A program made the position numbers and the translations under genes. From CAJQQY01 sp964564545 (GTDB taxonomy: Bacteria; Bacteroidota; Bacteroidia; Chitinophagales; Saprospiraceae): DNA of 64,000 bases. Location of the stretch: positions 43,633 to 107,632 of the forward strand of contig CAZMBP010000092.1 of NCBI GenBank assembly GCA_964564545.1. The letters run 5' to 3'. The notes under the pieces are model-generated. The model made no database searches, was not told the origin of the DNA, and saw nothing but the letters and a program-made list of their open reading frames with translations. Shown one piece after another: positions 10,400 through 18,451 of the stretch (position 1 is the stretch's first letter; every line of letters begins with the position of its first letter).

Positions 10400-10660
10400 G
10401 CTTAGATTTTTTCGTTCTGAAATTAATTTAAATTCCAAGTTAAATTAAAAGCCAGAATAAAATGTAATTTGAAATTTACTTAACAAGTAGGTAACAGGTG
10501 CAGCTTTGTGCTCAGAATAATAATGCCTAGTTCATTTTTTACTCAAAAAAGTTTTGTCAGATTAGTATCTTTCATAAATAAAAACATAAAATCATCTATT
10601 GATGTTAGAGCATCAGGAAATTAATTATCCAATAACTATTTATTTCTAATAACCAATAAC

Positions 10661-12316
10661 ATGAAAAAATCAATCCTCCTTTTACCAATTTCATTAATCC
10701 TTCTTCTTTTTTCTTGTGAAGAACCAAAACCCAAAACAATAATTCCAAATTGGGAAACTTACGATGAGACTGAAGAGCTCGCACAAAATACAGATCATGA
10801 AAATGCTCGGATGCAATACAAACTAATTCAATCTAAATTTTTAGATAAGAATGAAGTTTGGAAAAATGTTCAAGATCAAATTGCTTATTTTTCGGAAGAG
10901 GATTATCAAAATTTAAAACCACTTATTTTAGAGCAAGATATTCCAACGATTCAATCACATATTGAGTCTGGAAAATTGACTTATGAAAAACTAACACAAT
11001 GGTACCTTTTTCGAATTGTAAAATTTGAAAATGATCCAAAAAAATCTCTCCACTCCATTATTGCACTTAATCCAAATGCAGTTGCTCATGCTCGGGAACG
11101 CGATAAAAATAAATCAAAAGATAATCATCCTATTTTCGGAATGCCTATTTTATTAAAAGACAATATCAATACTTCCGAAATGAAAACGACTGCAGGTGCA
11201 CATGCTTTGATGGATAATCAAACTGGAGATGCATTTATTGTCGAACGAATAAAGGAAAGAGGTGGAATCATTTTAGGCAAAGTAAACTTGAGTGAATGGG
11301 CTTATTATTTTTGCAATGGATGCCCTCTAGGTTATAGCGCTATCGGTGGACAGACTTTAAATCCTTATGGTCGGAAAAAATTCGAAACTGGTGGATCTAG
11401 TGCAGGAAGTGGAACCACCATGGCCGCTAATTATGCAGTAGCCGCTGTCGGAACAGAAACTTCTGGATCTATCATTTCTCCTTCCAGTCAAAATTCCGTG
11501 GTTGGATTAAAACCAACTATTGGATTATTAAGTCGATCAGGTATTGTCCCGATTTCTAGTACCTTAGATACTCCCGGCCCGATGACTCGAAATGTTATTG
11601 ATAATGCTATTTTTCTTTCAGCGATGACTGGTGAAGATTCTTCAGATAGTACGACAAAAGACAATCCTAAAAATGTAAAATATTGGGAAGACTTTTCAAA
11701 AGCATCTTTAAAAGGGTTGCGATTAGGCGTGAATAAAAATTTCCTTACTGATTCTATTTATAATTTGACCATTGAAAAAATAAAAACCGCGGGAGCAACA
11801 ATTGTTGAATTCGAACCTGAAGATATGAACTTCGATGGATTCCGAACTGTCCTCAATGCAGATATGAAAATTGATTTACCAAAATATTTATCACAACAAG
11901 CAGGTTCTGCAGTTCAAGTAAAATCAGTAAAAGATGTGGTGGAACATAACTTAAAAGATACCCTTCAACGATCACCTTATGGTCAAGGAATTTTCGAAGG
12001 TATCATTGCCGAAGATATTAGCGCAGCCGATTTTGAAAAATTAAAAACAAGATTCGAAAATGATGCTCGCAATTATTTTAATACACCAATGGATAATCTA
12101 AAATTAGACGCCATTCTTTCGATCAATAATTATAATTCTGGTCATGCTGCCATGGCAAAATATCCTTGCTTGACGGTTCCGATGGGTTACAAAGATTCTG
12201 GCGAACCGATTAGTTTGACTTTTATTGCCAAGACTTTTGAAGAGGATAAACTATTGCAAATTGGTTATGCATTTGAGCAAGCGACGAAGATGAGAAAAGA
12301 ACCTAAAGGTTATTAA
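10661..12316 (+). CDS. Amidase-signature family hydrolase, lipoprotein
   Basis: This 551-residue protein has a lipobox signal (LLLFS-C19). It has the full amidase-signature core: the catalytic Lys in GMPILLKDNIN (K166), the Gly/Ser-rich stretch TGGSSAGSGTT (cis-Ser at 246/247) and the nucleophile Ser in TETSGSIISPSS (S270), so the Ser-cisSer-Lys triad is intact. About 150 residues precede the core, longer than in GatA-type enzymes and typical of exported amidases in Bacteroidota. It should hydrolyse a C-N amide bond outside the cytoplasm; substrate unknown. It is convergent with hisS and shares a bidirectional terminator with it. Confidence 0.9.
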   Translation: MKKSILLLPISLILLLFSCEEPKPKTIIPNWETYDETEELAQNTDHENARMQYKLIQSKFLDKNEVWKNVQDQIAYFSEEDYQNLKPLILEQDIPTIQSHIESGKLTYEKLTQWYLFRIVKFENDPKKSLHSIIALNPNAVAHARERDKNKSKDNHPIFGMPILLKDNINTSEMKTTAGAHALMDNQTGDAFIVERIKERGGIILGKVNLSEWAYYFCNGCPLGYSAIGGQTLNPYGRKKFETGGSSAGSGTTMAANYAVAAVGTETSGSIISPSSQNSVVGLKPTIGLLSRSGIVPISSTLDTPGPMTRNVIDNAIFLSAMTGEDSSDSTTKDNPKNVKYWEDFSKASLKGLRLGVNKNFLTDSIYNLTIEKIKTAGATIVEFEPEDMNFDGFRTVLNADMKIDLPKYLSQQAGSAVQVKSVKDVVEHNLKDTLQRSPYGQGIFEGIIAEDISAADFEKLKTRFENDARNYFNTPMDNLKLDAILSINNYNSGHAAMAKYPCLTVPMGYKDSGEPISLTFIAKTFEEDKLLQIGYAFEQATKMRKEPKGY

Positions 12317-12328
12317 AGCTAGAAATAA

Positions 12329-12367
12329 AAAAGCTTCCAACCTTTTTAATTAAGTTTGGAAGCTTTT
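12329..12367. terminator. Bidirectional intrinsic terminator, amidase/hisS
   Basis: The stem AAAAGCTTCCAA (12329-12340) pairs perfectly with TTGGAAGCTTTT (12356-12367). A T-rich tract follows on the plus strand, and the mirror A-tract serves the minus strand. It sits between convergent genes. Confidence 0.85.
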
Positions 12368-12414
12368 ATTTTTTAATCCTGTATCATTATTTCAGGACAA
12401 GGCAGGAAAAGAAA

Positions 12415-13998
12415 TTATCCTTTCATTTTTTCATTTAAGTAACTCGCTAATTCAGCAATCGGCACTTCTTTCTGTACTTGTTCCATCCACTCTTTTTTAT
12501 CAGTATATTTATCAGCGATTTCTTTTCCTAATTTCAAATTCTTCACCGTTGCGATTCCTGCCTCAGCTTCGTTCGATCCAATTAAAACTACAAAAGGACA
12601 ATTTTTATCATCGGCATAAGCCATTTGCTTTTTCATTTTCTTTTTGTCCATGCCGTAGTAAACTTCCGTTTCGATTCCAGCAGTTCGCAAGTCTCTCGCC
12701 ACTTTTTGATAATGAGGCATTAGTTCTTCATCAAAGAAAGCGATAAAAACTGGGCCATCTTTTTTCTTTGGCGCCTGATTCGTTAACATCAATAATTCAG
12801 CTAATCGATCTACGCCAATCGAAGCTCCGGTTGCAGGAACTTTAATTCCCAAAAGATTTTCTACCAAACCATCATATCGTCCACCTCCACAAATAGAACC
12901 TATTCTTCTTTCTACACCTTTTGAATCAATATAACTTTGCAATGATTCTACTTCATAAACTGGACCAGTATAATATGCCAATCCTCGAACTAATGAGGGA
13001 TCAAAAATTACACGCTCTTCATCAAAATCCAATGCAGAAAGAATAGTATCAATTTTTTCCATTTCTTGAATTCCTTCCTGAGCTGTTTCATTTTGAATCT
13101 CTAGTTTTTTCAAGTCAGCTAAAACTTCTTGCCGTGTTTTTTTAGCAGAAAAACCTTCGATAAAATTGGTTAATCCTAATACTAATTTCTCATCTAATCC
13201 TAAACCTTTTACCTCAGCACCTGACTCATCCGTTCGCCCTACACCTAATTCCAATGCTACTTTTTCCAAACCGATTTTATCCATCTTATCTATTACTCGA
13301 ATTATATTTTGTTCCGTCAAATCATCTTCTACGCCTAAATCTTTCAAATATCCTGTCAATATTTTTCGATTGTTAACTTTGACTACATAACTATTTCGAG
13401 GCAATCCAATTGCTTCCAATGCATCTGACAAAACCATACACACTTCTGCATCTGCTGCCACATCATTCGTCCCAACATTGTCAAAGTCTAATTGCCAAAA
13501 TTCTCGAAAACGTCCTGGGCTCAATTTAATTTCATATCGATAAACTGGCCCAAATTGATACCTACGAAACAAAGGTGGCTTCATTTGAGTCAACATATGA
13601 CGTTGATATTTTTGCAATAGTCCTTCAGCATATCTTCGAGCTAATGGGGAAGTCAAATCATATCTCATTGACAAGTGCTGATTTTCCATCACCACATGTG
13701 CATTTTCATCCCTCAATTCAGAACCGTCTGAACGCAATACTGGTTCGATTTCTGGATTTTTAAAGGAATAAACACCCTTATCTACCGTATCATCATCTGG
13801 CAAATACTTTCCCAAACAATCAGCATATTCCAAAACAGGCGTATCCCAATGCTCAAAGCCATATTTTTTATATACTTCGCTTGCTGCATTAATGATTTTC
13901 CATTTTAATTGATTCAAACTTGGGTCTATATCTCGGAAACCTTTGACTCTTCGAGCCACGACACCTCGCTTGTTTTCGACTTGCTTTTTATTTGCCAT
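12415..13998 (-). CDS. hisS: Histidyl-tRNA synthetase, divergent type
   Basis: This is a 527-residue class II aminoacyl-tRNA synthetase that charges tRNA-His. Motif 1 is near RYDLTSPLARRY (112-123). Motif 2 is FRRYQFGPVYRYE (144-156). The histidine loop is LVRGLAYYTG (337-346), then GGGRYDGL, and an anticodon-binding domain forms the last 100 residues. Two things are unusual. It is about 100 residues longer than E. coli HisRS. The motif-2 loop reads EIKLSPGRFREF instead of the canonical RPQxGR that normally reads G-1:C73. The text SPGRFREFxQxDxDxVG...AADAEVCM...VNNRK and the segment GRTDESG resemble, from memory, the alphaproteobacterial HisRS clade. The tRNA-His 130 bp upstream lacks G-1 and C73, which fits. 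Confidence 0.95.
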   Translation of the reverse strand: MANKKQVENKRGVVARRVKGFRDIDPSLNQLKWKIINAASEVYKKYGFEHWDTPVLEYADCLGKYLPDDDTVDKGVYSFKNPEIEPVLRSDGSELRDENAHVVMENQHLSMRYDLTSPLARRYAEGLLQKYQRHMLTQMKPPLFRRYQFGPVYRYEIKLSPGRFREFWQLDFDNVGTNDVAADAEVCMVLSDALEAIGLPRNSYVVKVNNRKILTGYLKDLGVEDDLTEQNIIRVIDKMDKIGLEKVALELGVGRTDESGAEVKGLGLDEKLVLGLTNFIEGFSAKKTRQEVLADLKKLEIQNETAQEGIQEMEKIDTILSALDFDEERVIFDPSLVRGLAYYTGPVYEVESLQSYIDSKGVERRIGSICGGGRYDGLVENLLGIKVPATGASIGVDRLAELLMLTNQAPKKKDGPVFIAFFDEELMPHYQKVARDLRTAGIETEVYYGMDKKKMKKQMAYADDKNCPFVVLIGSNEAEAGIATVKNLKLGKEIADKYTDKKEWMEQVQKEVPIAELASYLNEKMKG

Positions 13999-14086
13999 AA
14001 TTATTAATTTTTAGGAGACAGGTATCAGATTAGTCTCTGACTCCTGACCGAGAGTATAACGACCAACCTTACTTTTGGCTACTATT

Positions 14087-14122
14087 AAAAAAAAAGCACC
14101 ATTCAAATTTCTGAATGATGCT
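14087..14122 (-). terminator. Terminator after tRNA-His
   Basis: On the minus strand AGCATCATTCA (14122-14112) pairs with TGAATGGTGCT (14105-14095), followed by a run of about eight T (14094-14087). It separates the tRNA-His transcript from hisS, so hisS probably has its own promoter. Confidence 0.85.
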
Positions 14123-14127
14123 TAATG

Positions 14128-14201
14128 TCCCCGCGACTAGATTCGAACTAGTGACTTCCTGAACCACAATCAGGCGCTCTAACCAACTGAGCTACGCAGG
14201 G
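14128..14201 (-). tRNA. tRNA-His (GTG), without G-1:C73
   Basis: Full cloverleaf: acceptor CCCTGCG/CGCGGGG (one G-T pair), U8, D-arm GTAGCTCAGTTGGTTAGAGC, anticodon stem CCTGA/TCAGG with loop TTGTGGT (anticodon GTG, His), and T-arm ACTAG TTCGAAT CTAGT. CCA is not encoded. Position 73 is A (14128) and position -1 is T (14202), so the G-1:C73 pair that marks nearly all tRNA-His is absent from the gene. It lies 130 bp upstream of hisS in the same orientation, with its own promoter and terminator. Confidence 0.95.
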
Positions 14202-14262
14202 ATAATATGATGATGTTTCTTATTCATTTTTGTAAAAAAACTAGTTTTTTCAAAATGGAGTG

Positions 14263-14293
14263 CAAATTTAAAAGAATTTAAAATGTAAACCAA
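14263..14293 (-). promoter_or_regulatory. Bacteroidota-type promoter of tRNA-His
   Basis: On the minus strand TTG (14293-14291) is followed after 20 bp by TAAATTTG (14270-14263), matching the -33 TTG / -7 TAnnTTTG consensus. The tRNA 5' end lies 62 bp further on. Confidence 0.7.
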
Positions 14294-14327
14294 TGAAATT
14301 TTTACTTTTTTTTCAACTGATTGTTAT

Positions 14328-14936
14328 TTATTCGATAGTAATCTTAATCTCACCAAATTCTGCCTGAGCTGGAACAAAGTTTTTTCCACTTTTTACTCCA
14401 ACTTCTCCCTCCATTGGTTTTTCTGCAAAATCAACTTCTGTTTGAGTTCCACTCTTTCCTATGGCTTTAAAACACACTTGATAAATGGTAGAACCATCGT
14501 AAAGCGAGATTCCTTGAAGATCTTGTACAAACCATGTAAACCTTAAAGTATTTTCTTCATTTGGAGTTCGTGCAAAGTTAACACCTGGTTTGATCGATAG
14601 GTCTTTTAACGAAGGGTTTTTGACTTCAACATATTCCAACACTTTACTATCAAAATTAGTACTGTATTGCATTGATACCACATCTATAAAATTAGTTACC
14701 TGCACATCTACACAAAACTCTTCACCTGACTTCACAGTCATATCTTCCCCAGAAATGATCACCTTCTTAGAGGTGGAAGATTTAGTAGGAGAAGTTGTCG
14801 TTTGGGAAGTAGGAGTAGTCGAACTAGCGACTTTAGCTTCTGTTTTATTAGCTGTTGATGATTCTCCACCACAAGACACTATTCCAATTAAGAAGAAAGT
14901 GAAAATAATTAACTTTGATGCATTTATATAAGTCAT
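14328..14936 (-). CDS. Lipoprotein with cohesin-like domain
   Basis: I took the ATG at 14936 (MTYINASKLIIF), which gives a good lipoprotein signal (lipobox GIVS-C); an upstream in-frame ATG at 15071 would bury it. After a Thr/Ser-rich linker (residues about 25-60), residues about 62-200 have a cohesin-like pattern: VKSGEEFCVDVQVTNF, then MQYSTNFDSKVLEY, then FTWF and the strand TIYQVCFKAIG. Cohesin-like modules bind dockerins or act as general protein/sugar interaction domains. No dockerin is seen here, so the role is open. About 203 residues. Confidence 0.75.
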   Translation of the reverse strand: MTYINASKLIIFTFFLIGIVSCGGESSTANKTEAKVASSTTPTSQTTTSPTKSSTSKKVIISGEDMTVKSGEEFCVDVQVTNFIDVVSMQYSTNFDSKVLEYVEVKNPSLKDLSIKPGVNFARTPNEENTLRFTWFVQDLQGISLYDGSTIYQVCFKAIGKSGTQTEVDFAEKPMEGEVGVKSGKNFVPAQAEFGEIKITIE

Positions 14937-15336
14937 AATATTTTTAGGTTTTAAATATTCTATTATATCGCAAGTTGCAATTTTTTGTAAAAAAAGTGAA
15001 AATTGAATCAAAATCAATTGGATTTGATTCAATTTAATGATAAATTTATATCTATTTACTCTTCTAATCAATGATTTTATTACCTAGATTAACTATCACG
15101 CTTAAGAGTAAATACTAATTATTAACTACTATCTAAAAAGCCAAAAAGAGAACCAAAAATTTATTTAAAAATCTTCACTCGTAAAGATTCTTTTACAATT
15201 TTCAGGTCATCTTTTTCAGAAAATAATCTCGCATTTCTACCATTCAGGTAGGAGTGGATACAATTTACTGTGAGCGTCTGTGTTAGCTTTAGTAGTTTTT
15301 TTTAAAATTATTAGATGTCTAACGCAGACTTTTCAG
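14937..15336. other. Intergenic region with a 32-nt-loop hairpin
   Basis: This gene-free stretch includes an inverted repeat GTCTGTGTTAG (15276-15286) / CTAACGCAGAC (15319-15329) with one wobble. Otherwise it is AT-rich with no supported ORF or RNA gene. Confidence 0.45.
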
Positions 15337-15377
15337 AAAAAAGCGGATGCCAAAATAAATTTGGTATCCGCTTTTTT
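15337..15377 (-). terminator. Terminator of the gene at 15403-15960
   Basis: Long stem AAAAAAGCGGATGCCAAA (15337-15354) / TTTGGTATCCGCTTTTTT (15360-15377) with a 5-nt loop. It carries T-tracts on both strands, so it works for the minus-strand gene just upstream. Confidence 0.85.
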
Positions 15378-15402
15378 TTGTACAGTTTAATTGAAAGGAT
15401 AA

Positions 15403-15960
15403 TTAAGACGTCTCAGCAATTCCTTCTCTAATAACTGCATTATTTTTAAATCCAGTTTGGAAACCAATTGCTTTTTTCTCTGGCAAGTCATCATCAAAAT
15501 CTTCCCACTCCGTTACTTCTTTTAATAATTTTTCGATATGTCGAAATAAGAATGGGGGTTTCAACTCTTCTGGTCTAAGAATTTCTAAATTATATGGAGG
15601 CTTTGGCTGACCTAAACCTTCTATAAATGGAGGAACAATCATAATGATAATTTTCCCATTAAATAATTGTTGATACACTAACATTCCATTATATCGAATC
15701 AATGATTTATTCAGACTATCTGTTACTCTTTGGCTAATTCCACTTTCTTCCTGTCCCAAATCTAGCACTACTGCTTCTAAATTATCCATTTCGGTTTTTT
15801 CAACCACTATTGCTTTTAAACCTGTCTCATTGATTATTTCTCCAAGTTTTTCTTGAAGCATAGGTTTAATTCTAGCATCCCATGCTTTTCGATATTTATT
15901 AGTATTACTTCTAATCTTTTTATAATCTTCAACTTTTCCAATTAATCCGGGTATATCCAT
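15403..15960 (-). CDS. Conserved hypothetical cytoplasmic protein
   Basis: 185 residues, no signal peptide or membrane segment. The N-terminal third is charged and likely helical (KVEDYKKIRSNTNKYRKAW). The middle has alternating hydrophobic strands (LKAIVVEKTEMDNLEAVVLDLG and GKIIIMIVPPFIEGLGQP). The C-terminus is acidic then basic. I do not recognise the family. It sits between two tRNA genes with its own terminator and no obvious operon partner. Confidence 0.65.
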   Translation of the reverse strand: MDIPGLIGKVEDYKKIRSNTNKYRKAWDARIKPMLQEKLGEIINETGLKAIVVEKTEMDNLEAVVLDLGQEESGISQRVTDSLNKSLIRYNGMLVYQQLFNGKIIIMIVPPFIEGLGQPKPPYNLEILRPEELKPPFLFRHIEKLLKEVTEWEDFDDDLPEKKAIGFQTGFKNNAVIREGIAETS

Positions 15961-16061
15961 TCTGTATTTTTTTTAGGTGAATCGTAAAGTTAGTAGATTT
16001 TTTGAAAAATAAAATAACTCCTATCTTTCATTAAATCAAAACTAAAGAGTCTAAAATGAGG

Positions 16062-16094
16062 AAGAGGTTGATCTCAAAATGAAATCAACCTCTT
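16062..16094 (-). terminator. Hairpin downstream of tRNA-Leu
   Basis: AAGAGGTTGAT (16062-16072) and ATCAACCTCTT (16084-16094) form an 11-bp stem just past the tRNA-Leu 3' end. The minus-strand U-tract is weak (CTTCCTC), so it may be a processing or terminator hairpin. Confidence 0.6.
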
Positions 16095-16102
16095 TTATAA
16101 TG

Positions 16103-16189
16103 TGGTGCCCAGAACAGGATTTGAACCTGCACGCCCTTGCGAGCACTAGCCCCTCAAGCTAGCGTGTCTACCAATTCCACCACCTGGGC
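16103..16189 (-). tRNA. tRNA-Leu (GAG), CCA encoded
   Basis: 87 nt including an encoded CCA. Acceptor GCCCAGG/TCTGGGC, D-arm with GAATTGGTAGAC, anticodon stem CTAGC/GCTAG with loop TTGAGGG (anticodon GAG), a long class II variable arm, and T-loop TTCAAAT. The discriminator base is A73. Confidence 0.95.
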
Positions 16190-16215
16190 CTTTTCCAATA
16201 AAAAATATTGGGATG

Positions 16216-16245
16216 CAAATATATGTTTTTCGTAGAATAAACAAA
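16216..16245 (-). promoter_or_regulatory. Bacteroidota-type promoter of tRNA-Leu
   Basis: On the minus strand TTTG (16245-16242), an 18-bp spacer and TATATTTG (16223-16216) precede the tRNA 5' end by 27 bp. Both boxes match the -33/-7 consensus. Confidence 0.75.
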
Positions 16246-16479
16246 ATGATATTTTGCTATAAAATTGTTTGATTATGAAAAGATCAGGTTCTAAGTGAAT
16301 TCATTTGGTCTAATTCTTTTCGCAGATTCCACGGATATATAGATTAGTTTTTTCTACGAATAAATCTATTTGATTTGTGTTATCTATGGAAGGTTTATTT
16401 TAGAAAATTCAAACGATATATTTTTTGAACAAATAAAATTACTTAGAACCTAAAATAAGTTCACTCAATAAAAATTTTA

Positions 16480-16512
16480 CCCTAAAATAATTTTTAGGGA
16501 TTTTCTTTTTTC
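16480..16512 (+). terminator. Possible orphan terminator
   Basis: CCCTAAAA (16480-16487) pairs with TTTTAGGG (16492-16499) and is followed by ATTTTCTTTTTT. No plus-strand gene ends nearby, so it may close an unrecognised small transcript. Confidence 0.4.
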
Positions 16513-16791
16513 CCGGATTTGGAAAAACCAAAATTGTGCGCTGTCACATTTAATTAAAAAACATTAGTAAAAACACTATATGTTTTTTATCTCAAAAAAC
16601 CTATTACTCAATAGAACCTACCGCTTTAAAGTGCTATCTACCCTTCCGGTGTCATTAATATAATCACTTTTATTAGATCCGCACTATTCATATTGCAAAA
16701 AAACAAAATATAATAGTCACAAGAAATTTTAGACCCCACAACAAATATGGTAAAAATCAATATTTGTGTTTTTTTATATGATAAAAAAACA

Positions 16792-16799
16792 TATATTTG
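16792..16799 (+). promoter_or_regulatory. TAnnTTTG -7 box
   Basis: TATATTTG lies 92 bp upstream of the small ORF at 16891. The nearest upstream TTTG is 25 bp away, longer than usual, so only the -7 half is convincing. Confidence 0.4.
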
Positions 16800-16890
16800 T
16801 GTCACATTCTTATTACAATAACTCGAAAGGAATCTAATAAATTTGCCTTAGTTTTTAATGTATTAATTAAGAAACCAAAATAATAACATT

Positions 16891-16977
16891 ATGATTCTTT
16901 TTTATTTTTCCGTAACAATTTCTGTAATTGCATTGATTTCAATCGCATCTACAAATCAGTCGGTTGAAGAGCAATAA
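16891..16977 (+). CDS. Candidate 28-residue single-span membrane peptide
   Basis: The ORF begins ATGATTCTTTTT and ends at TAA (16975-16977). It encodes MILFYFSVTISVIALIS followed by a short polar tail ending SVEEQ. About 17 hydrophobic residues form one plausible transmembrane helix. It follows a TAnnTTTG box and lies 65 bp ahead of the exported protein at 17043 in the same orientation. It is too short for codon statistics; chance is possible. Confidence 0.35.
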   Translation: MILFYFSVTISVIALISIASTNQSVEEQ

Positions 16978-17042
16978 GTATTTTTCGAAACACTAACTTA
17001 AATGATGTTTACCTTTTTTTAGGATGAACTCAAAAAAACACT

Positions 17043-17579
17043 ATGAATCGTTATAAGTCAACAAAAAGGCTAATTAAAACCAGTACCTTCCTCTTTTTTT
17101 TGAGTGCCACTCCTGCTGTTTCTCAAGACGAAGGATTCTTCACCATCTCACTTGAGATGTTAACTGATCTTAATAGCATTTCCAATCAGACTAAAATAGA
17201 CATCGATAAAAAAGAATCAGTACCTGTATATTATACTGAATCTGCGGATGTAGAACTAACGCCGAAAGGTGTTGAAGAAAAAAAAGAAGCAGAAATACCT
17301 TCTTATTATCGACACCATAAATTATTTGACAAGGATTTCACAGGCTTTGTAATTGAATTGTTAGAATCTGATGTCAGACTAGAAAGAAATTTCCCACTAT
17401 TTGAACGTTTTGGAAATATTCATGTGCAACAATTAGAGAATGGTAAGTACTCTTATTGTATCATTACTAATTTCAAAAAATCAGATAGTTTAAAAATATT
17501 TGTAAATGAGGTAATCATCCCTCATGCTCCTGAAGCAAAAGCTTTCAAATATAAAAGGGGCAAACGCAAAAAGATGTAG
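17043..17579 (+). CDS. Exported protein with a SPOR-like C-terminal segment (hypothetical)
   Basis: 178 residues, signal peptide ending near TPAVSQ (residue about 28). The middle is acidic and low in complexity. The last 60 residues (FGNIHVQQLENGKYSYCII, then DSLKIFVNEVI and a basic KYKRGKRKKM end) resemble a SPOR-like fold, in which a residue pattern of strand-helix-strand binds denuded peptidoglycan. The match is by eye and weak. The gene has a terminator hairpin after it. Confidence 0.55.
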   Translation: MNRYKSTKRLIKTSTFLFFLSATPAVSQDEGFFTISLEMLTDLNSISNQTKIDIDKKESVPVYYTESADVELTPKGVEEKKEAEIPSYYRHHKLFDKDFTGFVIELLESDVRLERNFPLFERFGNIHVQQLENGKYSYCIITNFKKSDSLKIFVNEVIIPHAPEAKAFKYKRGKRKKM

Positions 17580-17606
17580 TTTTCTTTTTTTGAGACCGAG
17601 GACGGA

Positions 17607-17645
17607 AATAGCCTGCTTCTAGTTTGAAGTGGGCTATTCTTTTTG
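17607..17645 (+). terminator. Terminator after gene 17043-17579
   Basis: AATAGCC (17607-17613) pairs with GGCTATT (17632-17638), with a second inner stem CTTC/GAAG, followed by CTTTTTG. Confidence 0.7.
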
Positions 17646-17676
17646 TATGAGAACACTTTGCTCTCAGAGGTCTTAT

Positions 17677-18444
17677 TTATTTTGCATTTTGAAGAGCAGC
17701 TTCTCTTAATCGTTGAAGGAAAGGAGATGCAAATATAAAATCTTGCAACAATTCATTATCACTATTAAGTACTTCCGATTTATTACCTTGCCAAGACAAT
17801 TCACCTTGATAAAGTAACGCTATATTATCACCGATTTCCATCACAGAATTCATATCATGAGTATTGATGATAGTAGTCATTTCATTTTCGTAAGTAATTC
17901 TTTTGATGAGTTCGTCAATAAGAAGAGCCGTTTTAGGATCAAGCCCAGAGTTAGGTTCATCACAAAAAAGGTATTTCGGATTCAAGACAATTGAACGTGC
18001 GATACCAACACGTTTTTGCATTCCTCCACTTGTTTCAGATGGATATTTTTTGTTTGCACCGATTAATTCAACTCTTTCCAGACAATAATCAACCTGTTTT
18101 TGTTTTTCTTTTTTAGTCATGTTGGTAAACATGTCTAAAGGAAATCTCACATTTTCCTCTACTGTCATCGAGTCAAACAATGCTGAACCTTGAAAAAGCA
18201 TCCCTACTTCCATTCTTATTGCTCTCCTTTGCTTTCTCTCCATCGTGGAAAAATTCTCATTTCCATACCAAATTTCACCTTCAGTAGGTTCCATCAAGCC
18301 AACTAGCAATTTGAGTAAAACAGTTTTACCTGCACCACTTCGACCAATGATCAAATTGGTTTTCCCTTTCTCGAAAGTCATAGAAATCCCCTTCAACACT
18401 TCTGTATCATCAAAGGATTTTCGTATGTCAACTGCTTTAATCAT
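17677..18444 (-). CDS. ABC transporter ATPase, MlaF-like
   Basis: 255 residues with Walker A GRSGAGKTVLLK (residues about 33-44), Q-loop, signature SGGMQKRVGIARS, Walker B YLFCDEPNSGLDP and the switch His in NTHDMNSV. The CDEPNSGLDP and SGGMQKRVG wording is typical of the MlaF/Mkl clade that powers Mce-linked phospholipid transport between the membranes. The permease gene lies 7 bp upstream, forming an operon. No MCE-domain gene is in the window, so the substrate-binding part must be encoded elsewhere. Confidence 0.9.
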   Translation of the reverse strand: MIKAVDIRKSFDDTEVLKGISMTFEKGKTNLIIGRSGAGKTVLLKLLVGLMEPTEGEIWYGNENFSTMERKQRRAIRMEVGMLFQGSALFDSMTVEENVRFPLDMFTNMTKKEKQKQVDYCLERVELIGANKKYPSETSGGMQKRVGIARSIVLNPKYLFCDEPNSGLDPKTALLIDELIKRITYENEMTTIINTHDMNSVMEIGDNIALLYQGELSWQGNKSEVLNSDNELLQDFIFASPFLQRLREAALQNAK

Positions 18445-18451
18445 CTTTTTT

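Larger units (their letters stand above)
16246..16890. other. Gene-poor stretch upstream of a small ORF
   Basis: No ORF longer than a few tens of codons. An 11-bp inverted repeat AGGTTCTAAGT (16286-16296) / ACTTAGAACCT (16441-16451) spans 145 bp. The short hairpin at 16480-16499 and a -7-like box at 16792 are listed separately. The motif ATATTTGTGT occurs twice (near 16760 and 16793). Confidence 0.4.
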
